Source of the DNA: Pseudaeromonas paramecii
GTDB taxonomy: Bacteria; Pseudomonadota; Gammaproteobacteria; Enterobacterales; Aeromonadaceae
Assembly (NCBI RefSeq): GCF_039540575.1
Contig: NZ_BAABFC010000022.1
Span: 23,140-87,139, forward strand
DNA length: 64,000 nt
Direction: 5' to 3'
Numbering within the stretch: the stretch's first letter is position 1; each line of letters starts with the position of its first letter. The position numbers and the translations under genes are program-made. Below the pieces are notes generated by a model. It made no database searches and was not told where the DNA came from. It saw nothing but the letters and a program-made list of their open reading frames with translations. Positions 42,256-48,362 of the stretch are shown in pieces.

Positions 42256-43152
42256 CTAGCTGCTGCCCAGCACCAGCTCGACGCTAAGCTGTGGCGCACA
42301 GTCGGCGGCGGCGGCATGGACCCGTTGACACAAGGCCTGGGCCTGGGCCGGACTGAGATCCGTGAGCCCAGCCGCCCCCCGCAGATGCAGCTGGATGCGC
42401 ACCCGCCGCCCCTGCTTGATGCACCGGGACTCCAGCCACAGTCGCTCGTCCGCCGTCAGGGCCGCCCCAATCTTGCCTTGCAGTTGCTGCTGCCAGTGCC
42501 GGTCGGTGGGCAGGCACAGGAGCTCACAACCACCGCGGTAGGTCACCTGCAGCGCCGAGGGCAGGGTCACCGCCACCATCAGCAGGCTCAGCAGGGGATC
42601 CACGTAGCGGGACCAGGGCTGCAGCACCGTGCCCTGCATCAGCCAGGAGAGGCCGAACGCCAGCATGACGCCGATGCTCAGCAGGGCATCGAAGCGATAG
42701 TAGTGCTGCTCGGTGGCCAAAATGGGCGAGCCCAGCTGCCTGGCCTTGCGTCCCAGCCAGAGGGCGATGCCGCCACAGACGATGACACCGGTTAGACCGT
42801 AGCCGATGAGCGGGCCGTCCTGGGTCTCATAGCCGCCATTGAGCAGACTCAGCACCGATTTGCCCAGGGTCAGCAGGCAGATCAGGGTCAGCACCAGGCC
42901 CTTCAGGGTCACCAGCAGGGGTTCACAGGCGGCCCACCCATTGGGCAACCGGGCGCTGGCGGGTTCACGCAGTCTGTCCACCAGCACGGACTCGGTGGCG
43001 ATCATCAAGGCACACAAGAGGGAAAACAGCGCGTCGAGCCATACCGCCTGGGAGTCTGCCTGCAAGGCAATCAGGATCCCCAGCAGGGCGAAGCTGCCGT
43101 CAACCAGCACGAGACAGCGCAACAAGCCTGCCTCTCGAGAGAGTGAAAACAT
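42256..43152 (-). CDS. Cation-diffusion-facilitator-like transporter
   Basis: A 298-residue protein with six predicted membrane helices (roughly 10-30, 35-52, 75-100, 110-130, 152-175 and 180-198) and a soluble C-terminal domain of about 100 residues, the CDF plan. LDALFSLLCALM in helix 2, EQHYYRFDALLSIG in helix 5 and YVDPLLSLLM in helix 6 carry the Asp/His residues expected for metal binding, but the first site is reduced. The substrate may be Fe, Mn, Zn, Co or Ni. AGGGGG of its ribosome-binding site starts right after the stop of the 65-residue gene upstream, so both are co-translated. Confidence 0.8.
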   Translation of the reverse strand: MFSLSREAGLLRCLVLVDGSFALLGILIALQADSQAVWLDALFSLLCALMIATESVLVDRLREPASARLPNGWAACEPLLVTLKGLVLTLICLLTLGKSVLSLLNGGYETQDGPLIGYGLTGVIVCGGIALWLGRKARQLGSPILATEQHYYRFDALLSIGVMLAFGLSWLMQGTVLQPWSRYVDPLLSLLMVAVTLPSALQVTYRGGCELLCLPTDRHWQQQLQGKIGAALTADERLWLESRCIKQGRRVRIQLHLRGAAGLTDLSPAQAQALCQRVHAAAADCAPQLSVELVLGSS

Positions 43153-43161
43153 GCTGCCCCC

Positions 43162-43359
43162 TTAACCGCGACGGTTAATGGGACCTTGGACATGCAAAGA
43201 GGGAGGGAGCCAGCCGACCGGGACGGGAATGATGAAATGGGCATCGAAGGCAGCCGACACACGGGCAGCCGGGAAGAAGAAGGGGGGTGTTAGGGGTGCC
43301 AGTAACAGACGCAGGTACTTCTCGTACAGCGTCAGGTAAAGCAAACGGACCGTTTGCAT
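43162..43359 (-). CDS. 65-residue protein of unknown function, upstream of the cation transporter
   Basis: An open frame with AGGAGG four bases ahead of its ATG (43357-43359). Its TAA stop abuts the ribosome-binding site of the cation transporter, nine bases before that ATG. The product starts MQTVRLLYLTLYEKYLRLLL, a basic and hydrophobic helix, followed by a proline- and aromatic-rich stretch (LTPPFFF, IIPVPVGW). It is not recognised. Possible roles are a small membrane-associated partner or a leader peptide whose translation controls the transporter. The strong ribosome-binding site and tight coupling argue that it is translated. Confidence 0.6.
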   Translation of the reverse strand: MQTVRLLYLTLYEKYLRLLLAPLTPPFFFPAARVSAAFDAHFIIPVPVGWLPPSLHVQGPINRRG

Positions 43360-43558
43360 GGTGCCTCCTCAGGCAGGGTCAGATTGATAAAGTGAACGGG
43401 TGGGCCGCATGGCTCACGGCGAAAAGTCTAACAAGTGACCAGGAGCGCAACAAGGGGCAAACCGACTGACGGACAGTTGGCCCTGCTTTTGCAGCAGCCT
43501 TGGCAACAGGAGTTGCAATGGCACTGACCCTACTCGTTTGACCAAAGGAGTCCCCAGC

Positions 43559-43735
43559 ATGTTTGTGATCACCCAGGAGTGCGATGGCTGCGGCCAGTGC
43601 CTCGATGTCTGCCCGGTGGAGGGCGCCATCGTCCCCGGCGAGGCCCCCGGCCTGCCCCATCTCATCACGTCACTGTGCGCCGAGTGCGGCGCCTGCCAGA
43701 ACGACTGTCCGGCCCGGGCCATCGTCGAGCAGTAG
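43559..43735 (+). CDS. 2[4Fe-4S] ferredoxin
   Basis: A 58-residue bacterial-type ferredoxin with two full CxxCxxCxxxC motifs: Cys8, 11, 14 and 18, and Cys40, 43, 46 and 50, each ending in CP. The 21-residue gap between the clusters is that of clostridial and nif-type ferredoxins. AAAGGAG stands eight bases ahead of the ATG 43559. Divergent from the small protein-cation transporter pair, it heads the gene run leading to the ABC ATPase. It probably supplies electrons for a low-potential reaction. The partner is unknown. Confidence 0.92.
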   Translation: MFVITQECDGCGQCLDVCPVEGAIVPGEAPGLPHLITSLCAECGACQNDCPARAIVEQ

Positions 43736-43937
43736 CCATACCCAGCGTCTGCCCGATAGGCGCCCCCGGTGGCATTGGGTACATTTGTGTGCCCTTCCCG
43801 ACACAGCCCAACCAAGTCAGCCAGCGGTTGTGTTTAAAAACAAGCAGTAAATCAGTCAGATAAAATGGGCAGTCCCGGCGGACAGGCTGGCGTCGATATT
43901 GCTTTCATGGCAGCAGACCCCTGTTAGCGAGGCCGCC

Positions 43938-44966
43938 ATGAGCCCAACCATTCACGCCATCCGCAAGACCGCCCTGGGTACCGATGTCTGGCAACCCGGT
44001 GCGCTTAACCTGCATGTCTCCGTGCCCTGCCCCCTCAAGGTGCGCCTCAAGCAGGCCCTGGAACCCTGGATTGCCGACTTCAACCGCCGCCACCCCAAGC
44101 CTATCTATTGCCCCTCCATCCTGGACGGCATTCCCCACGGCCTGGAGGAGCTGATGCAGCAGACCACGGATCCCGCCGAGCTGCCGGATGTCTGGGTCAG
44201 CATAGGCCTGCACACCGCCTTCGCCCACCCCTTCAAACAGCACTTCATCGACTCGGGCGTCTATCGTGGGGTGACCAAGCCGGAGTGGCTGCCGCTGCTG
44301 CCACCAGCGTTGGCGGCCATGGCCACCAAGCATAACCTGGGGCTGCTGGCCTTCGGCTTCTGGCAGCTGGTGTGCGATCTCAGCCTGTTGCCCGAGGGGC
44401 CCTATCCGGCCCGTTGGGCTGACCTGGCCAGCCCCGCCTACCACAAGCAGCTGGCGATTCACGGCTGTGACGGCCACGTGGGCGGCCTGACCCTGCTGCA
44501 GATGATCAAAGACACCCAGGGGGCCGATGCGGTGACCGCCCTGGCCAAGAATGTCAGCGCGGTGCGCCACTTCTCCCAGCTCATCAAGGGACTGGACAGC
44601 GCCGACCCTAACCGGGTGCCCTTCAACCTGATGCCCGGCGCCGCGGCCAACCAGATCCCCAGCCAGAAGCGGGTGGCGGAGGTGCAGCTGGCGGACGGCC
44701 CCTTGATGTCGCCACTGTTTCTGTTCGTCAAGGCCGAGGGGCAGCAGAGCCCGGCGGTGGCCGAGCTGCTGGACTTCTTCTGGGGCGAGACCTTCCGCGC
44801 CGTGCTGCAAGCCGGCGACTATCACATGCCCGATACCATGGACTGGTCCCAGCCCTACAGCTTCCCGGACTGGGATCAGCTGGCCAGCGCCGACTATCAG
44901 ACCCAGTCCGAGGCCCTGAACCAGGCCTTCATGGACGCCCTGGATCCCGGCACCATGACGGTCTAA
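43938..44966 (+). CDS. Binding-protein-like protein without export signal
   Basis: A 342-residue protein whose fold pattern resembles class II solute-binding proteins of the iron and metal ABC type: LPDVWVSIGLHTAF, then TKPEWLPLL, WADLASPAYHKQLAI and LLDFFWGETFRAVLQ. It has no signal peptide: the start MSPTIHAIRKTALG is hydrophilic, so it should stay in the cytoplasm. Cys and His residues occur in VPCPLKVR, IYCPSILDGIPHG and HGCDGHVGG and could bind metal. GAGG lies ahead of ATG 43938. The next two genes encode a GTPase and an ABC ATPase, with no permease, so it is unlikely to be a classical importer subunit. Confidence 0.72.
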   Translation: MSPTIHAIRKTALGTDVWQPGALNLHVSVPCPLKVRLKQALEPWIADFNRRHPKPIYCPSILDGIPHGLEELMQQTTDPAELPDVWVSIGLHTAFAHPFKQHFIDSGVYRGVTKPEWLPLLPPALAAMATKHNLGLLAFGFWQLVCDLSLLPEGPYPARWADLASPAYHKQLAIHGCDGHVGGLTLLQMIKDTQGADAVTALAKNVSAVRHFSQLIKGLDSADPNRVPFNLMPGAAANQIPSQKRVAEVQLADGPLMSPLFLFVKAEGQQSPAVAELLDFFWGETFRAVLQAGDYHMPDTMDWSQPYSFPDWDQLASADYQTQSEALNQAFMDALDPGTMTV

Positions 44967-44993
44967 GGCCATGAACCACCACAAGGAGCACCC

Positions 44994-45683
44994 ATGCAAC
45001 TGGTGACCGTTTCCGGCCCGCCCTCGTCGGGCAAGACCGCCCTGCTCAGCCACCTGATCCCGGTGCTGCAGAGCGCCGAGCGCCCCCTGGGGGTGGTGAA
45101 GTTCGACTGCCTGAGTACCGATGACGACCAGCGCTACCGCGCCATGGGGGTGCCGGTGCAGGTGGGTCTGTCGGGCAACCTCTGCCCGGACCATTACTTC
45201 GTCAGCAACATAGAGGCCTGCCTGCGCTGGGGCCAGCAGCAGGGGCTGCATTGGCTGCTCTCCGAGAGCGCCGGCCTGTGCAATCGCTGCTCACCCCACA
45301 TCAAGGGGGTGCTGGCGGTGTGTGTCATCGACAACCTGATGGGCCTCAACACCCCCAAGAAGGTGGGCCCCATGTTGAAGCTCGCCGACATAGTGGTGAT
45401 CACCAAGGGGGACATAGTCTCCCAGGCGGAGCGGGAGGTGTTCGCCTTCAAGGTGCGTCAGGCCAATCCCAAGGCCCGCATCCTGCACGTCAACGGCATC
45501 ACCGGCCAGGGGGCCTTCGAGCTGGCCAGCCTGATCCAGGGGGCGCCGGACATAGCAGCCCTGGACGGCGGCCGCCTGCGCTTCTCCATGCCGGCGGCCC
45601 TGTGCTCCTACTGCCTGGGCGAGACCCGCATCGGCGAGGACTTTCAGACCGGCAACCTCAAGAAGATCAAGGTATCGGCATGA
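44994..45683 (+). CDS. HypB/CobW-like P-loop GTPase with CxxC pairs
   Basis: A 229-residue SIMIBI-class GTPase. The P-loop is GPPSSGKT (8-15), the switch region KFDCLSTDDDQRY, the G4-like motif TKGD (137-140), and the SESAGLCNRC segment (90-99) takes the place of ENVGNLVC in HypB. Two extra Cys pairs, Cys96/99 and Cys204/207, suggest metal or cluster binding. HypB and CobW proteins deliver Ni, Zn or Co to target enzymes; here the target is unknown. AAGGAG precedes the ATG, and the stop overlaps the next gene by ATGA. No hydrogenase or urease genes lie nearby. Confidence 0.8.
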   Translation: MQLVTVSGPPSSGKTALLSHLIPVLQSAERPLGVVKFDCLSTDDDQRYRAMGVPVQVGLSGNLCPDHYFVSNIEACLRWGQQQGLHWLLSESAGLCNRCSPHIKGVLAVCVIDNLMGLNTPKKVGPMLKLADIVVITKGDIVSQAEREVFAFKVRQANPKARILHVNGITGQGAFELASLIQGAPDIAALDGGRLRFSMPAALCSYCLGETRIGEDFQTGNLKKIKVSA

Positions 45684-46669
45684 GTACAGACACACTGTGG
45701 CACCAGGACCCCGCCCCCCTGCTGGCCGGTGCGCCGGCCCTGGCGGAGTTTGTCCGTCGCCATCAGCTCACAGGCGAAGGCAGCCTCGCCCAACGGCTGG
45801 CGGCCTTGAGCGAGGATCAGCTGGCGGATATTGGCTGCGACCGCGCCGGCTTGCGCCAGCAGCTCGATGCCCTGCTGGCCCAGGCCCAGCAGGCCAGCCC
45901 GGCCACCGGCTTTGTCATCGACTCCCTGACCCTCATCGGCGGCCAGGACAAGCAGGGCCGGGCCGAAGATCTGCAGCTGACCCTGGTGCCCGGCTCCATC
46001 ACCAGCATCGTCGGCCCCACGGGCTCGGGCAAGAGCCGGCTGCTGGCGGACATCGAATGGATGGCCCAGGGGGACACCCCCACCCGGCGGCGCATCCTGA
46101 TCAACGGCGCCGTACCGCCGTCCGAGCTGCGCTTTAGCCTGGAGCACAAGTTGGTGGCCCAGCTCTCCCAGAACATGAACTTCGTGATGGACGCCAGCGC
46201 CGGGGACTTCATCGCCATGCATGCCGAGAGCCGCGGCCTGGATCCCAGCCAAGTGACCAGCCAGATCATAGAGCAGGCCAACCAGCTGGCCGGCGAGCCC
46301 TTCGCCGTCAGCACGCCGGTGACCGCCCTTTCCGGCGGTCAGTCCCGCGCCCTGATGATCGCCGACACGGCGTTTTTGAGCGCCTCCCCCGTGGTGCTAA
46401 TCGACGAGGTGGAGAACGCCGGTATCGACCGCAAGCAGGCGCTGCAGCTGCTGGTGCGGCAGGAGAAGATCGTGCTGATGGCCACCCACGATCCCCTGCT
46501 GGCGCTGATGGGCCAGCAGCGCCTCATCATACGTCACGGCGGCATACAGCAGATCCGTCAGACCTCGGCGGCAGAGCGGGCCAACCTGCAGACCCTGGAG
46601 CAGATGGACGCCTGCCTGCAGGGGCTGCGCCATCGCCTGCGCCAGGGCGACAGTCTGGATCGCCTCTGA
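45680..46669 (+). CDS. Soluble ABC ATPase without permease
   Basis: A 329-residue protein with an N-terminal helical domain (about 1-70) recalling DUF1858-type redox-associated domains but lacking their Cys, and a C-terminal ABC ATPase: Walker A GPTGSGKS (112-119), signature LSGGQ (217-221), Walker B VVLIDE (238-243) and H-loop ATHDP. No membrane segment is present in it or in its neighbours. This points to a non-transport role, as for ATPases that activate metalloenzymes. It overlaps the GTPase gene by ATGA, the tightest link in the cluster. Confidence 0.8.
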   Translation: MSTDTLWHQDPAPLLAGAPALAEFVRRHQLTGEGSLAQRLAALSEDQLADIGCDRAGLRQQLDALLAQAQQASPATGFVIDSLTLIGGQDKQGRAEDLQLTLVPGSITSIVGPTGSGKSRLLADIEWMAQGDTPTRRRILINGAVPPSELRFSLEHKLVAQLSQNMNFVMDASAGDFIAMHAESRGLDPSQVTSQIIEQANQLAGEPFAVSTPVTALSGGQSRALMIADTAFLSASPVVLIDEVENAGIDRKQALQLLVRQEKIVLMATHDPLLALMGQQRLIIRHGGIQQIRQTSAAERANLQTLEQMDACLQGLRHRLRQGDSLDRL

Positions 46670-46691
46670 GGGCTGAGCCGGCAAAAACAAC

Positions 46692-46709
46692 AGGCGGCCA
46701 GGGCCGCCT
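46692..46709. terminator. Stem-loop after the ABC ATPase gene
   Basis: A 7-bp G/C stem with CAGG loop (46692-46698 with 46703-46709) lies 22 bases after the ABC ATPase stop, between convergent genes. The T run is weak. Confidence 0.5.
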
Positions 46710-46735
46710 TGGACGATGCGACGGGGGGCTTGGCA

Positions 46736-46948
46736 TCAGGTGAGATAGTAGCGCCAGGCCCGCACCGGCTCCGAATAGCCCACCCGAATGCAGAAGGGCG
46801 CCAGCTCATGATTGGCCTCCTCCAGGCTGGGCATCGGCAACTGCTCCTGCTCGCACCAACGCAGGAACTCGGCGCTGTTGAAGCTGTAGTGGTCACCGTG
46901 CAAGACGCCATGGGCCTGGATCAGGCGGATGGATGTTTGACTGTCCAT
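46736..46948 (-). CDS. 70-residue protein of unknown function
   Basis: An open frame with GGAGG five bases ahead of ATG 46946-46948. The product starts MDSQTSIRLIQAHGVLHGDH, is soluble, acidic in its centre, and has two Cys (RWCEQ, FCIRV). No family was recognised. It is convergent with the ABC ATPase and separate from the following gene by a 151-bp gap. Good codon use and the strong ribosome-binding site favour a real gene. Confidence 0.65.
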   Translation of the reverse strand: MDSQTSIRLIQAHGVLHGDHYSFNSAEFLRWCEQEQLPMPSLEEANHELAPFCIRVGYSEPVRAWRYYLT

Positions 46949-47099
46949 GGTTACCTCCAAAAAGGCAGGGGCTGCACCTCAAGTATAGAAGTCGTACCCA
47001 GGCCTCAGAGTGGGAGCCAGCCGGCTGCCGCCTGGCCGGGCTTTGGGTTATGATCGGTCCCCCAAGCCCAAGGCATCGCAATAAGGCTGCGCTCCCCCG

Positions 47100-48362
47100 A
47101 TGAGGCAACACTCGACATTTCGTCCCGCCAACCGACTCGCCCGCCGGTTAGGATGCGGGCTTGCCCTGCTGATACCTGTGCTGACACTGCAGGCCAGACC
47201 GCTAGAGCTGGCCCTCATCTATGCAAATCCCCAGCACAGACAAAATGTCACCACCATCATCCAGCAGTACGAGGCCCAGACTGGCCAGACGATCAATCTG
47301 ATGGTGCTGCCGGACAAGCTGTTCAAGCAGCGTCTGCCCCACTGGCTGCAGGGCGAGCGCACCCCGGATCTCCTCCTGTGGCAAGGCGGCGAACGCCTGC
47401 TGAGCTATGCCCGGCAAGGGCTCCTGCTCCCCTTGGACGATCTGTGGCGAAGCGAAGACTGGTACGGCGCCTTTGGCTCTGCCATGGCCACCTCGGTGAG
47501 CCTGAACGGCCATCCCTATGCCCTGCCCTTCAGCCATTACCCTTGGGGACTGTTTTATTCCCGCCCCCGGCTGGCCGAGGCGGATCTGCCGCAGCCAGAC
47601 AACTGGCAGCAACTGCTGGCCAGCTGCCCTGTGCTGCGGCAGCGGGGCATCATCCCCATCATGCTGGGTACCAAGGAGAGCTGGCCGGCTCTGGCCTGGT
47701 TTGACTATCTGGACTTGCGGATCAATGGCCTGGCGTTTCATCAGCAGCTGACCCGTGGCGAGATCCCCTACACGGATCCCAGGGTCACCGCCGTGTTTGA
47801 GCATTGGCAGGCGTTGGTGGCGGCGGACTGTTTCAACGACAACCAGAACGAGCTGGACTGGAAGAACACCCTGCCCTATCTCTACCATGGCAAGGCGGCC
47901 ATGGTGCTGATGGCCAGCTTTATCGTGCCCCGCAGCCGGTTCGCCGACATAGGGCTGTTGCCCTTCCCCACCATCAAGGCTGACATGCCGCGCTACGAGG
48001 ATGCGCCCCTGGATCTGTTCGCCATCCCGGCACGTGCCACCGCGCAGCAGGAGCAGGCCAAGCAGTTGTTACGCTTTCTGGGACAAGCCAAGGTGCAGCA
48101 ACAGTTGTTAGAGGGACTCAGCATCTTCAGTCCCCTCAAGGGGGCCAGCAGCCACGTCTTCCCCGAGGCACAAGCCATACTGCGAGGGGCCGCCGGTTAT
48201 GCCCAGTTCTTTGACCGTGACGTGCCGCCGGCCTTTGACCAGGCCGCCAGCCCGCTGCTGGCCGCCTTTCCCCGGCATCCGGACATTCCCCTCATCCAGC
48301 AGCAACTGGAACAGCTGCGCCAGCGGCTCTACCCGGCCGTCAGCGCCGCCGCCACACAGTGA
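47100..48362 (+). CDS. Orphan sugar-type ABC solute-binding protein
   Basis: A 420-residue periplasmic binding protein of family 1 (sugar type). The signal peptide covers about 1-32 with cleavage near LQA, and the core shows the pattern YEAQTGQTINLMVLP, then TPDLLLWQGG and the ligand-binding ALPFSHYPWGLFYSR. No permease or ATPase gene lies beside it, so it may work with a distant transporter or as a sensor partner. The ATG has no clear ribosome-binding site. It is convergent with ovoA and their coding ends overlap by 23 bases. Confidence 0.82.
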   Translation: MRQHSTFRPANRLARRLGCGLALLIPVLTLQARPLELALIYANPQHRQNVTTIIQQYEAQTGQTINLMVLPDKLFKQRLPHWLQGERTPDLLLWQGGERLLSYARQGLLLPLDDLWRSEDWYGAFGSAMATSVSLNGHPYALPFSHYPWGLFYSRPRLAEADLPQPDNWQQLLASCPVLRQRGIIPIMLGTKESWPALAWFDYLDLRINGLAFHQQLTRGEIPYTDPRVTAVFEHWQALVAADCFNDNQNELDWKNTLPYLYHGKAAMVLMASFIVPRSRFADIGLLPFPTIKADMPRYEDAPLDLFAIPARATAQQEQAKQLLRFLGQAKVQQQLLEGLSIFSPLKGASSHVFPEAQAILRGAAGYAQFFDRDVPPAFDQAASPLLAAFPRHPDIPLIQQQLEQLRQRLYPAVSAAATQ

